A DNA stretch of 64,000 nt from Antedon mediterranea (taxonomy: Eukaryota; Echinodermata; Crinoidea; Comatulida; Antedonidae): the NCBI RefSeq assembly GCF_964355755.1, contig NC_092680.1, positions 5,063,001 to 5,127,000 of the forward strand. The letters are read 5' to 3'. Position numbers and translations under genes: made by a program. Below, in pieces: positions 9,501 through 17,408 of this stretch. The first letter of the stretch is position 1; each line of letters opens with the position of its first letter. Below the pieces are notes generated by a model. It saw nothing but the letters and a program-made list of their open reading frames with translations, was not told where the DNA came from and did not search any database.

Positions 9501-11538
9501 AAAATATTTCTTCTGCATTTCATATTTTTGGAGATTTTCAATATTCTGTAAAAACATTTATACCTGTAAGAAGATCAATGAAATCAGATATGAGTTCATG
9601 GAACATTCGTGGGCACTTGAACCTGAAGTTCTTGAGTAGAATACATACAATGTCTTGTACTTGGCTGTGGATTGGCTCACAGTCATATTCATTAAGAATG
9701 CGAATCAGTTTTAACAAAATCCAACAGCTTAAATCTGAATAAATTAAAGCAAAGATTAATGTAATTAAAACTAGAATGTCAAAATGTGTTTATTTCATAC
9801 GCATCCAAAAGCGAGTAACTCGCCAATTACAGGATGGATAAACTATTTCATAATTTATCATGCTTATAAACTAAGTCTCATTTGAGGCTTAGGGAGTGGA
9901 GTTGAAAGAGTCATGAGTTATAACCCTAGGTCAGGATTGGGATTGGAAGGCAAGCATGTTAACCACCAAGCTACGGGAAACTCCACTACAAATAATGCAG
10001 ATAATACAGTTGGGAAGAAAAGAAAGAAAGAAGAATGGAAAATGTAAGCATATTGTTGGATAAAGTATCTTTTCTATTTAGGCTATAAACAGTTTTTCAT
10101 TTTCTTTCCTAGAATTCTATATCATTGCTTGGAAGATTATAAGTGTAGTGGGTTATAATTGTATTTTTATTTGTATTTACTGGGTCTTCTAGAAGAACAG
10201 TCTTGTACAGAAGAGGTCACTCAGTACAAATACATTTTCTAAAGCTCTGTCTACACTATCACAATTTATGTGAACAAAAAATGTGAGGTGCCCATATATT
10301 GACATGATGATGTCATATCACTACCATATTTAGGCACATCATACTGTTTTTGTCAAACCAGTTTGATAGTGTAGACAGAGCTAAAGAACTTTTCTTCTGC
10401 TGTAAATTGATGAAATATTGTACAATCATAAAAGTATTGCTTACTTTTACATAAATAATATTCTGGGTCAATTGTTGATTGGTTGGTTGCTCCATTCGAG
10501 TCATCAGATGAATGTACTGCACTACAACAAAATATTTGTGGAAATTGCTGGATGCAGAATTTCATAAAGTTTAGTATCACTACGCTTTCTGGGGTTCCTT
10601 TTTTAGACAATTCTCTAGAAACTGTGTAAGAAAAATGTATTTTCCTAAAATTAGGTATAAAAATGGGTGTCTAGAGGATCTCTGATATATCTAAGTTTTC
10701 TAGATCTGGAAATCAAATCAGATATCAAGAAATGAGTTTTCTAGTTCCATTCTTTAACTAGAAAACTAAGATCATCAAATGGATTATTAATCAGAGGGTA
10801 TGTTATATGAATACTATATATATGTTTTTTTAAAAATAATATTGTAACTTGTAATAGAAGCATACAAAAATACCGTACACTCTAGATCTAGAAAACTTGA
10901 ATTTATCCAAAATCTGTGTTTTCTAGACACCCATAACAAATCTTTGTTTCTTTGATATAAAGACACAGTTTAACAAAAATGCTATCAAAAACACAATCTT
11001 GTTAAACAATACATAGGCCTAGTTTTACAGTCAGATAGTTAAACAGGAGTGCAGATCAGGAAAAAAAAACTGTTCTGCCTCTGTTAGTTTAGTGTTTATA
11101 CAATGTCCTGGGCAAAATTATAACCAACTTTTTTTTCTCCTCTAAGCCTACTTATCTTTTCCCCCTTACCTTTAGTTATGTTTGTAAGATGGTCCTGTAC
11201 AAGTTGACAGAAGATTCTACGCACCGTTTGTAATGTTGCCCTTTCTCTTGGCTGTGTACACATTCTATGTAAAATAATATCACCAACAACAATAAATAGT
11301 TGTTGGTGTATAAATTTAATAGCTGGAAATTAGTAACAAATTACAATGGTGAATCAAGGTAGTATTTTACTGTAATATGTATATATACATGCGTTTATTA
11401 AGGAAAGGAAAAGTTATCTATATTTTCGTTAGCTTACGTGTCTGTCTCTTGTAACATATTTAAAGAGGCTCTGAGGTCATCCAATGATGCATGCATGCTG
11501 CTGCCAGAACGGTTTGTTGCGGGACTGTCCGTCATCAT
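374..11538 (-). CDS. ATR: ATR checkpoint kinase, N-terminal HEAT-repeat part (19 exons, 3' end off window)
   Basis: ATR is the nuclear PI3K-like protein kinase that, with its partner ATRIP, senses RPA-coated single-stranded DNA and triggers the replication-stress checkpoint. Nineteen minus-strand exons were assembled from GT-AG sites with matching phases, totalling 2587 nt or about 862 residues. Identification rests on collinear resemblance, from memory, to the vertebrate ATR N-terminus: the ILCQFI/VAVELVKK region (here IFCQLVQDHL, VSRELSKKG), CHLLQYFLKFVPAGYES (here CHILHYVYSFIPSGYES), LFPRRIFLEWRTAVYNWAL (here LFPREIASKWRTHIFRNSL) and ILGQLVCTL (here SIGNLVCTL). Vertebrate ATR is about 2640 residues, so roughly a third is here. 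The kinase, FAT and FATC parts should lie left of position 1. It is transcribed toward the left edge, downstream of and on the same strand as the GRAMD gene. The gene identity is very likely; individual exon edges are read by eye. Confidence 0.93.
625..912 (+). mobile_element. tRNA-derived SINE (family A)
   Basis: Starts with a tRNA-like head: an A box (TGGCTGAACGG at about 634) and a perfect B box (GGTTCGAGGCC at about 699). A tRNA-unrelated body containing TCTCGGATAAGGACTATAA follows. At least four other copies of the same body occur in the window in the opposite orientation. It sits in the ATR intron between exons 18 and 19. Confidence 0.72.
937..1035 (-). CDS. ATR: ATR exon 18
   Basis: 99 nt between TTTTGACAG acceptor and GTAAAG donor. 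Codes about residues 773-806: KDKSIKVQEEMSKSIGNLVC, matching the vertebrate DSDIVKKEFASILGQLVCTL stretch. Confidence 0.92.
1080..1190 (+). mobile_element. Possible second tRNA-derived SINE fragment
   Basis: A GGTTCAAGACC B-box match at about 1144 lies some 40 bases after a GGCGATGGTGAGGG A-box-like stretch. It differs from the family A body. A single copy, so only tentatively a SINE. Confidence 0.35.
1726..1829 (-). CDS. ATR: ATR exon 17
   Basis: 104 nt between AATTCTAG acceptor and GTAAGT donor. Codes about residues 739-773: ANENEDVRQAAVKYFPWLLY, a HEAT repeat equivalent to the vertebrate SSHEVIRASCVSGFFILL. Confidence 0.9.
2060..2398 (+). mobile_element. ACTCGGGGTA-ended non-autonomous element, copy 1
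   Basis: Inverted ends ACTCGGGGTA (2078-2087) and TACCCCGAGT (2383-2392), with about 18 bases of shared flank outside the left end in all copies. The interior carries two perfect TGACGTCA palindromes (2106-2113 and 2126-2133). Other copies lie at about 23.58-23.93 kb (inverted) and 49.49-49.83 kb. No coding capacity. Inserted in the ATR intron between exons 16 and 17. Confidence 0.8.
2555..2649 (-). CDS. ATR: ATR exon 16
   Basis: 95 nt. The acceptor is ATATTTAG before CTTTGCAG; the TTTGCAG eight bases later would break the frame. The true start gives LQNRSLCIQGLSLFPREIA, aligned with the vertebrate AQSRCVFLLTLFPRRIF. Codes about residues 707-738 and leaves in phase 0 at GTAATT. Confidence 0.9.
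2854..2944 (-). CDS. ATR: ATR exon 15
   Basis: 91 nt between GCTTTCAG acceptor and GTAAGT donor. Codes about residues 677-706 (MESSWLDLKIQGAIS...SSLVEKT). Leaves in phase 1. Confidence 0.87.
2988..3112 (-). mobile_element. GCTCTGTCTACAC palindromic MITE, copy 1
   Basis: Near-palindromic element with GATAGTGTAGACAGAGCT at its right end, ATATATGGGCACATCACATT inside, and a diverged left arm. Located in the ATR intron between exons 14 and 15. Confidence 0.8.
3198..3265 (-). CDS. ATR: ATR exon 14
   Basis: 68 nt between TTTTTAG acceptor and GTAAGT donor. Codes about residues 654-676, ending FAWLLSLPWLA, which matches the vertebrate LCGMLSLPWIY motif. Confidence 0.9.
3610..3940 (-). CDS. ATR: ATR exon 13
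   Basis: The longest exon seen, 331 nt between CTTTAAAG acceptor and GTAAGT donor. Codes about residues 544-653. It starts IEEVLEGIRSIIEITCRCC (vertebrate VIEMLEGIAVVLQLTALC), passes through a Ser/Thr/Lys-rich linker, and ends FLNSWLNDED...VIVQSITSLLSII. Confidence 0.9.
3977..4210. mobile_element. 234 bp MITE with GGTTTCYATAAAATCGC ends
   Basis: Inverted ends GGTTTCTATAAAATCGCTAC and its reverse complement (one mismatch) at 4190-4210. The motif GTAGCGATTNTATGGAAACG recurs in subterminal positions (about 4007 and 4157). GC-richer than its surroundings. It lies in the ATR intron between exons 12 and 13. Confidence 0.75.
4650..4749 (-). CDS. ATR: ATR exon 12
   Basis: 100 nt between TATTTGTAG acceptor and GTAGGT donor. 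Codes about residues 511-543: HLEETVSPKYSSQVFQEI and LTTLVEKNDGDM. Enters with one nucleotide completing the split codon and leaves in phase 0. Confidence 0.82.
4947..5152 (-). CDS. ATR: ATR exon 11
   Basis: 206 nt. Acceptor CTCCTGCAG at 5153-5161. Codes about residues 442-510: FLVPPLVCAIQRDLGNTIL (compare vertebrate LLGPLYAALKM), then a low-complexity Ser/Thr/Glu-rich stretch and a basic tail ending QTKKR. The donor is chosen as GTTGGT at 4942-4946 because only phase 2 joins the next exon; a GTATCA three codons later would break the frame. The first ~65 nt are copied in the tandem array directly upstream. Confidence 0.85.
5088..5497 (-). repeat. 120 bp tandem array copying the start of ATR exon 11
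   Basis: Units begin near 5088, 5208, 5327 and 5446 (period 119-120 bp; the fourth is truncated and ends near 5497). The first unit includes the working acceptor and first ~65 nt of ATR exon 11. Units 2 and 3, and part of 4, repeat that exon segment plus the flanking intron. Unit 2 reads FFVPSLVCAIQQDLANTI from a spoiled acceptor (TTGCAA); unit 3 keeps TTGCAG. Each copy's frame closes at or soon after the repeat junction, so these are pseudo-exons. Confidence 0.85.
5650..5806 (+). mobile_element. LINE-type 3' tail
   Basis: A plus-strand 3'-UTR-like stretch ends in AAATAAATATATTATTATTA, resembling the short-repeat tails of non-LTR retrotransposons. No reverse-transcriptase reading remains. 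ATR intron between exons 10 and 11. Confidence 0.4.
5858..6012 (-). CDS. ATR: ATR exon 10
   Basis: 155 nt between TTTACCTAG acceptor and GTATTG donor. Codes about residues 390-441. CHILHYVYSFIPSGYEST is the strongest single match to vertebrate ATR (CHLLQYFLKFVPAGYESA) and fixes the identity of the gene. Leaves in phase 0. Confidence 0.93.
6165..6285 (-). mobile_element. SINE family A fragment
   Basis: Body-only piece: AAGTGCACACGAGCCAAAAG and GTGTACACTGGACC match the family A copies at 17.85 and 59.1 kb. The tRNA-like head is missing. ATR intron between exons 9 and 10. Confidence 0.6.
6740..6903 (-). CDS. ATR: ATR exon 9
   Basis: 164 nt between TTTGACAG acceptor and GTTTGT donor (a non-consensus +3/+4). 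Codes about residues 336-389: DKEKLEAMLGKCLLQVFAV and NIDLMMVTVIKCLVEGKI, a helical HEAT pair. Confidence 0.87.
7293..7429 (-). CDS. ATR: ATR exon 8
   Basis: 137 nt between ATCAACAG acceptor and GTAAGT donor. Codes about residues 290-335: SLDLISQLIETSGLYSQEI and LFEMMAGLLQRVSS, two HEAT helices equivalent to vertebrate SFLTELFQLGGLP and SFLELLKHLV. Confidence 0.9.
7574..7709 (-). mobile_element. GCTCTGTCTACAC palindromic MITE, copy 2
   Basis: Ends AAAGCTTTGTCTAC and TAGTGTAGACAGGGCTT, with the family's ATGACATCATCATGTCCATA core. Intron between ATR exons 7 and 8. Confidence 0.8.
8044..8158 (-). CDS. ATR: ATR exon 7
   Basis: 115 nt between TTATTTAG acceptor and GTAAGT donor. Codes about residues 251-289. 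CHLCVRNVPLLWMTFAHQLD matches the vertebrate LHRRNVMGHAVEWPVVMSRFLSQLD segment in order and spacing. Confidence 0.9.
8471..8565 (-). CDS. ATR: ATR exon 6
   Basis: 95 nt between TTTTTAG acceptor and a weaker GTTAGT donor. Codes about residues 220-250, with LLSEALPLTIEYYYSCYY and an acidic start (DAEEEF). Phase 0 in, phase 2 out. Confidence 0.83.
8647..8715 (+). mobile_element. GCTCTGTCTACAC MITE, 5' fragment (copy 3)
   Basis: Left arm only: AAAGCCCTCTAGACTATCAA through CCCATATATGGACATG, then the similarity stops. ATR intron between exons 5 and 6. Confidence 0.65.
8800..8957 (+). mobile_element. GCTCTGTCTACAC palindromic MITE, copy 4
   Basis: Diverged left end (AAGCTGTCTCACTACGG), intact core CCATATATGGACATGATGAT, and a right end TAGTGTAGACAGAGCTTAAA. 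It directly abuts the next copy. Confidence 0.78.
8956..9113 (+). mobile_element. GCTCTGTCTACAC MITE, copy 5 (two left arms)
   Basis: Begins AAAGTTCTGTCTAGACTATC and ends with TTTAACAGTGCAGACAGAGC. Both halves carry the 'ATATATGGGCACAT / ATGTGCCCATATAT' left-arm sequence instead of the usual left plus right arm, so this copy is a longer near-perfect palindrome. Confidence 0.78.
9187..9299 (-). CDS. ATR: ATR exon 5
   Basis: 113 nt between ATTCAG acceptor and GTAATT donor. Codes about residues 182-219 (ELSEIHDRDFNGGEI...DLLKYK). It has little obvious resemblance to vertebrate ATR and is a variable linker. Phase is consistent on both sides. Confidence 0.82.
9322..9473. mobile_element. 152 bp pogo/Tigger-like MITE
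   Basis: Inverted ends CAGTCAACTTTTCCAATACC and GGTATTGAAAGAGTTGACTG. Related ends recur at 17.48-17.70 kb. The CAGTCAAC-type terminus is reminiscent of pogo/Tigger transposons (resemblance from memory). It starts 23 bases upstream of ATR exon 5. Confidence 0.65.
9564..9734 (-). CDS. ATR: ATR exon 4
   Basis: 171 nt between TTATTCAG acceptor and GTATAA donor. Codes about residues 125-181, including LSCWILLKLIRILNEYDC and CPRMFHELISDFIDLL. These line up with the vertebrate SNWIITRLLRIA and SPAIFGVLTKELLQLFEDL helices. Confidence 0.9.
9835..9995 (-). mobile_element. tRNA-derived SINE (family B)
   Basis: On the minus strand the head reads GTAGCTTGGTGGTTAACATG, an A-box-like start, followed by AATCCTGACCTAGGG and CTCCACTCCCTAAGCCTCAA. 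The same order of motifs occurs at 22.69-22.80 kb on the plus strand. ATR intron between exons 3 and 4. Confidence 0.6.
10241..10384 (+). mobile_element. GCTCTGTCTACAC palindromic MITE, copy 6
   Basis: Nearly full-length: AAAGCTCTGTCTACACTATC at the left and GATAGTGTAGACAGAGCTAA at the right. Intron between ATR exons 3 and 4, 60 bases from exon 3. Confidence 0.85.
10445..10621 (-). CDS. ATR: ATR exon 3
   Basis: 177 nt between TTACACAG acceptor and GTAAGC donor. Codes about residues 66-124, beginning VSRELSKKGTPESVVILNFM, the counterpart of the vertebrate AVELVKK/SVMLLDFIQHIM stretch. Confidence 0.9.
10663..10934. mobile_element. 272 bp inverted-repeat element with GGGTGTCTAGA ends
   Basis: ATGGGTGTCTAGA at the left and TCTAGACACCCAT at the right, with further inverted TCTAGATCT/GAAAACT pieces inside. 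Located in the ATR intron between exons 2 and 3. Family not recognised. Confidence 0.6.
11170..11264 (-). CDS. ATR: ATR exon 2
   Basis: 95 nt, between ACATAG acceptor and GTAAGG donor. Codes about residues 34-65 (MCTQPRERATLQTVRRIFCQ...), equivalent to the vertebrate 'PRQILCQFIDRIL' helix. Enters in phase 2 and leaves in phase 1. Confidence 0.88.
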
Positions 11539-11554
11539 GCAATATCTATTACGT
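11438..11554 (-). CDS. ATR: ATR exon 1 (start codon at 11538)
   Basis: First coding exon. An acceptor TTTCTCACAG precedes 11554 and a GTAAG donor follows 11438. The ATG is placed at 11538; a second ATG follows immediately, so the protein starts MM or M. It codes MMTDSPATNRSGSS then a helical stretch (LDDLRASLNMLQ) matching the first HEAT helix of ATR. The acceptor upstream implies at least one non-coding 5' UTR exon further right. Ends in phase 2. Confidence 0.8.
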
Positions 11555-12200
11555 CTGTGAGAAAACATGAGGAAAAAAACATAACTAGGCCTGGACACTG
11601 TACTGTTGAGTAGCTTGGTTAATATTAGAAATAACCATTGCCTAGCCTAGTTAGATGATGGATATTTTATTTTGAATAACATAATACATAAACAGTTTAC
11701 ATTCTTCTGGCAGACAACTACAGTACAGTATGAGTAGGCCTAGAAGCGGCACTACTTTTCCAGTACACCAGTCGATTTTATAAAACATGATTGATCGTCC
11801 AATAAATAAATTTAATAAGGCCTCTCTATACTACTAGCCTGATAATAAGCTAGTTAAAGTTACGTAGCCTAGGCCGAATACAGGTCAACCCGTACCCAAA
11901 TTTTGGCTTACTCGTACCCAACATTTTTCCTCACCCGTACCCATCATTGGCTGACTGGGTGGGCCTGGCGGGGCCTGCTTAACCTTTTGGCCTATAGGCT
12001 AGCTACCTAGGGCCTAGGCCTAGCCTAATAAAAATAAAGATATATAGCCTAATAGCATATACTACTAGGATAGGCCTAGTTTACTCTCCGTATTATTAAA
12101 TGTACTCTTAATAATGGCCCTTACTCTTCATTAAAAAAAGAAAACACAGATTAAAGTTCGCGCGACACCCGATTTATTACTTTGCATGCTAGCTAGGGTT
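11555..12200 (-). promoter_or_regulatory. Likely ATR 5' UTR and promoter region
   Basis: An acceptor precedes the ATR start exon, so a non-coding exon and the promoter should lie to the right. The area around 12150-12200 has the only local CpG-containing patch (GTTCGCGCGACACC) and GGCCTAGGCCTAG-type repetition near 11995-12080. No TATA box or donor could be fixed; placement is inferred. Confidence 0.3.
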
Positions 12201-12729
12201 TTCCTCGGTTTTTTGATGTAATGCACAAATGTTATGTCGTGCAAAAAGCGTCAACTATTGTTAGAATGCGTCAATAATTGCCTTACGTACGTTACTCTAT
12301 TCATCTAGTTTTATAGCACAATTTTCCAACATGCACTTAATATTAATTTGTGTAGTACAGTACAGTATATGTTTTTTAATAAATCTGTATCTGTATCTGT
12401 AATAAGTTTTTTTTTCTGCAAATTTAACTCCGATAAGTAAAATCGTACAACTCCTCCTTTAAGACACCATATTCAGAAGGGAGACCCTATTTATATTAGG
12501 GGAGACCCTTGATGAATGAGGGGAAATGTTTGTTTTAATAATAATATTCCCTATTCCACCAGGAAAACCTCGCTGGCGTCCCTTAATAAGATGTATTTTT
12601 ATGTATATTTTTTATGTTGACATTTATATAGTAAAATATTGCATTATGGTGTGTGGATATTTTAGAAAACAATAAAGACAAAACAAATTGACATAATAAT
12701 TAAGAATCTTGAATATACTTTATTTCTGA

Positions 12730-12954
12730 ATGAAACAAACTGAAAACACAATAGATTATAAAATCTTTGGTGAGAGAAGGTGGAAACGTGGACGAGAAAG
12801 AACCCTCAAATCCAATATGAAAGGCACACATATAGAAAATGTTAATAAGTTAGATCACAAATATCATGAATTAAGAAAGTTCATTATTAAAACATTACAA
12901 AATGACTTCCAAGCACTAATGGAAAAGATAAGAAAGGATCTGGCGGAGGACTAG
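12730..12954 (+). other. Unassigned 74-codon open frame
   Basis: ATG to TAG on the plus strand. The product is basic at first (ERRWKRGRERTLKS), then a charged helix (DHKYHELRKFIIKTLQ...MEKIRKDLAED) that could form a coiled coil. Its composition is less AT-driven than surrounding frames, and AATAAA follows at about 13004. There is no recognisable family, partner exon or promoter. It could be a small gene, a terminal exon or chance. Confidence 0.2.
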
Positions 12955-13549
12955 GTTTTCTACAGACAGGAGCTATGTCATAACAACAACTTTCTAATGG
13001 AAAAATAAATGGATCTGCCAGGGGCTTTCTATGTGTCATAGTTAAAACTTTCTAAAATTTTTCTCAGAGTTATTCAACATTTTAACATTGAAGACTTCTA
13101 TGTTGTAGGAAATGAGTACATTAATTATATTAGGAAAGAGTTAAATTTCACTCTTTCCTGATAAGATTTTAGTCCATTTTCTGAACTGTACCATAATGGA
13201 ATAATACACACTTGTGCTCATCATGCTAACACCATCAAATATACAATTTCTTCCAAGCTAAAACCTAAAACCATTCTAAAATAATTATGTCTTGCATGTA
13301 TACAACCAAATTTACAAAACTTTACTAGTTTATACAAGTTTAGATTTCTAGAAATTTATGCTAGTATAACACTCAACTATTGATGATAACTTCAAGTTTG
13401 TCGCAAAAAGTCCTGAATAATTAAACAATATTTCTTCATAAAATAATATAATATTGAAAGCACTGTAGGTAAATTAAATTATGATTGGTACTGGCAAAAT
13501 GATTATTAAAATATTATATTTTAAATATTGGTCCATATTGAGTAATAAC

Positions 13550-13552
<3 letters not shown>

Positions 13553-13588
<36 letters not shown>
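13553..13588. repeat. (TA)n microsatellite
   Basis: About 36 bases of uninterrupted TA repeat. Confidence 0.9.
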
Positions 13589-13591
<3 letters not shown>

Positions 13592-15143
13592 CGAAAATAA
13601 CGCAACTAAAGGCCCATTTACACTAGGAAGATAATGATCAACGATAAATATTAAATTAAATTCTTGTTGATCTCTATCTTTGACAGACTATTAATATATG
13701 TTTGAAAAAATCTTGGATACACCCCTGCGAATAAACACTACTACATAGTCGTACCACAAACATAACTTTACTAATGTCTTTAATTCTGTAGAAATTATAA
13801 TTAAGTCTTACATAGTTATACAAACATACAAATTTATCAAAGGTTGTAGTATATGTGCCAATCCCCACATAATCATATTTTAATTGATACTGTACACATA
13901 AACATCATTTAAAATTAAAGTTGATTTGTTAATTTTATTTGCAAAGCAAATCTCACTTTTTTTTCATATAGTTCAGTTTAAATACAGGTATTTTTAAATA
14001 TATTATTATGACTTAATAATTAATATTAATAATCTTTTGACATAATTCCAACCTCACACACAACTTAGTTTTTTTTTTCCGTTTATCTTTTGAAAAACAA
14101 AAGATTTCTATCCAATTATTATTCATCTATTACAGATTCATTAAATAAAACATTTGAAAAAAAAACAAAATAAACATTTTTGTTTAATTCATTAATTATA
14201 TTTTTACTTTTATATTTGCCCTGATAATTTAAATTAGAAGTTATATTTAATTTCATGATTTGTTTAGCTTTTTATAAACACACATATTTGTTAGGAAAAG
14301 ATAACATCTTTTAAAATATGATGACCAAATTCATACAGTAAAATTAGATGCTTTAGTAGAATCTTTCTACTATAGACTATTTAACTTTTAATCCCTTTTA
14401 CCACTTTATCAACATCAAAGTACCCTTTCAATTTTGGGAGAGAGGCAACATAAAATGTATAAAAACAAATATCAATTATATACGGTAATAACAAAAAACC
14501 TGTGCGTATAAACGAAAAAGTATATATATATATATACAATATAATCTCGTATCTCAGCATCCTTTTTTATGAATATTTTAAGGATAAATCATTAATTGCA
14601 CTTTTAACAACTATGAGAGTTTTCACACAACACCACACTTTGAATCAAATAATATAAGAAATGTGTGCATTCAGTTAAAAAAAAGGTTTATCTAAAACCC
14701 ATACAAGGTTAGATCATAAACTATTATATTACTTAATAACAAACAACGTTTGCTAATAATAATAAAAAAAATGAATAAATTATGTATGTATGAAAACATA
14801 TTTTGGAATGTAATTGTTTTTTATTAATTGGTTAATATTTAGTTTAAAATAGCAGTAATACAAAAAATATAAGAAACACATCTTTTATAAAGTATAAGAA
14901 CTTATAATAATATTATACAAATAAAGTCATACTTTCCATAAACCCAAGTTTATAAAAGAATAGAAATGACAAGGCTAAGTAATTTTAAAAATTGAAACGT
15001 CATTGTATTCTAAATGCTACACTGGAACTTTACAATAAGGATCTTTCAATTTGCAACCAACTACTACAGTACTAGGACCAAATGACCTAACTTGTCATCG
15101 CAAATTAAAGCTACCTAATACCCTATTGAACATACCCTTTACC

Positions 15144-15271
15144 CAATGGCGTAACGGCTATAAGCACTCACTGGCTAAACCCAGGAGACCTATAGCTTAA
15201 GGGGCTCCAGAGCAACCCCAATGCAACTACCCAGTGTTGGAGGGCCTTTCCTACCAGGCGTTACGCCACTG
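15144..15271. mobile_element. 128 bp hAT-like MITE
   Basis: Ends CAATGGCGTAAC and GTTACGCCACTG are inverted. CAGNGGCGTA ends are typical of hAT elements (from memory). The 8-base flanks, CCTTTACC and GCTTTACT, agree at the inner six positions, which fits an eroded 8 bp target duplication. Confidence 0.65.
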
Positions 15272-15994
15272 GCTTTACTCAACAAACTACAATGACTAAC
15301 TAGGTATGAACAAAAAGAAGAAACAACACACTAAAATAATAATAATTAAATCTAAAAATAAACATATTTCAGTGCACATATTATATATTTAAAACCACCT
15401 ATTGTATTGAATACAAAATATTCATTAATGTGTTTTATTTGTTTATATATATTCAGCTATGATATTATAATAATTATGAGGCTTATTCTTATTAAAAATA
15501 TATTTATCTTAATATACATTGCTATATGTAAATATAATATTTACCAAATATATAAATATAATTTACAGACAAAAGGTGGTTAATTTGCTGTATAATATTA
15601 GTTACCAATATTGTAAAGGTCTATAATATTTATATATATTATTTGGCAAATTGTACAGTTTTAATTGATTATAATATAATTGGTTATATACTATGCTTAA
15701 ATGTATTTATACTTTAACATGAAAGACAGTCAATTCTAAATTGACCAGAAGCAAAATCACATTTTAGAATTTTAAATATTATGAAATTTTACTGATACTA
15801 TGGGTATTCAGGCATAACCTATAAATGATGTGAGAGAGACCAAACACATCCAGATTTGATTTGTTTCTTAACAAAATATCATTTTCTAAATAACAAAGAA
15901 CCAATATTGAGTCAATTTTATTGGTTTCAAATAATTTAAAGATAGTTAGTACCTAACTGAAATCTACAGAGACCTCAAGGATCTCAGTTCTCTA

Positions 15995-16090
15995 GAAATC
16001 TTGAAAACAGATACTCCCCACTAAAACCTCTCAATATTGCATATCTGTTTTCATGAAATCTTGAAAACAGATATTCCCCTCTAAAATATA
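15995..16090. repeat. Short duplicated block
   Basis: AATCTTGAAAACAGATAYTC occurs twice (near 15997 and 16059), with CATATCTGTTTTCA between them in inverted sense, giving a mixed direct and inverted repeat. Confidence 0.6.
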
Positions 16091-16152
16091 CAATATACAC
16101 ATTATTGAGAAGTTTTAATGAAGGTCTCTGTTTCGCAACACCTGCTGATGGT

Positions 16153-17306
16153 TTTATTCTCACAATTTCTATTATATATTTTCATAAAAAGGCACCTTTA
16201 ATATAGTAAGCAAAAATGGTTTCCAAATGTTTATACAAAGTTGTAAAGATTTAATTTCATGCTCAATAATATTTATTGAATACAATTACTGTATTGTGTT
16301 TTATACAATAAGTGATAACAGCTTGTTTATGATTCCAAATATTCAGAAAAACATAAATTAACTCCAAACAATGAGATTGAAGTTAATTGATTTAAAAATC
16401 AAAGCATTGAATCATAATAACCTTCCCATCATTTTAAGTCAATTTAATCTTAAGAAAGATGCACTTAAAAATTATTAGAGGAAGAATGATTATATACTTA
16501 AGTGATTGTGTAGGGACATTTGAATCAAAATTACATTATGTCAAATCCATGTTTACTGTTGTACTTTATGAATATGATGGGCGTGGAGTGGAGTGATGGA
16601 AGTAGAAAAGGGGTAAGGCTTTGGCATCTGAGGTAAGACGGCTATAGGCATGCAAACAACCTTGAATACAAACAGTACAGTATTCCAAGTTCTTAGTCTC
16701 AACAGATCTGAATTCAATACAAAGTTGTAACATTTCAAATATCTAATGCCCTTTTCCATCAACGAGGTCAGGTCATAGTTCAACCTGAGGTAGACTATTA
16801 TGAGTTGACTGGAAAGATATTTTTTTACTGTTACTCACTAGATAGCAAATGGATACATTTTCTAAGGTGGGTTTTGTTAGATACCATGTGAAAATAAAAA
16901 AAAAATCTATTTTTTTTAACAATTGAAAGCTCTTTGAAACTAGTCTACCAATGAGGTAATAACTGTAAGTAAAATACAATATGCTAGCTCCTTGCAACAT
17001 CTGTAACATGTGACTGTTTCTGCATCGCTACTGTGTCAATGTTTTCTCTTAATAGCAAGGTCATGAGTACAAAATTTGTGTTCATCCAACGGTTTTCAAA
17101 CAATGAATACAGAATTATTCTTTGAAAACATCTTTGCAAACAGTCAATAAAAAATTGATGAACTTGTATTTGTCTTAGATCTGCATGATGACGCCAACAA
17201 AAAACTCACAATAAGCTACAGCTAAACTCCCTAGCTAGGTTGAAGACAGCCATGGAAGCATTCTTTAAATCAAGGTGTTTATATAGGCTCCTAAGCAGGT
17301 TTTGTG
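16153..17306 (-). other. Probable GRAMD 3' UTR
   Basis: Sequence directly after the GRAMD stop codon. No downstream acceptor or coding frame was found. The first AATAAA signals on the minus strand are at 16272-16277 and 16153-16158, about 1 kb beyond the stop. The true cleavage site cannot be read. Confidence 0.4.
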
Positions 17307-17408
17307 TTATAGTTCACCAGAGTTGGTTTTTGCTTTGGCATCCATGACTGGTTCTGACTCTGGTATTGCGGTTACTGATTTGTGCAGGTACTGTAATGAA
17401 TCTTGCAC
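17307..17408 (-). CDS. GRAMD2B: GRAMD last coding exon with stop
   Basis: 102 nt from acceptor AATTTTAG to TAA (17307-17309). Codes VQDSLQYLHKSVTAIPESEP and a polar tail ending NSGEL. It joins the 18.2 kb exon in phase 0, continuing its coiled coil; joining directly to the membrane exon would hit a stop within about 12 codons. Confidence 0.88.
   Translation of the reverse strand: MQDSLQYLHKSVTAIPESEPVMDAKAKTNSGEL

Larger units (their letters stand above)
12200..16150. other. AT-rich intergenic region between ATR and the GRAMD gene
   Basis: Very AT-rich sequence with microsatellites and one hAT-like fragment (listed separately). No splice-consistent exon was found on either strand. The 75-codon frame at 12730-12954 is listed separately. 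The GRAMD 3' UTR probably enters from the right. Confidence 0.5.
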
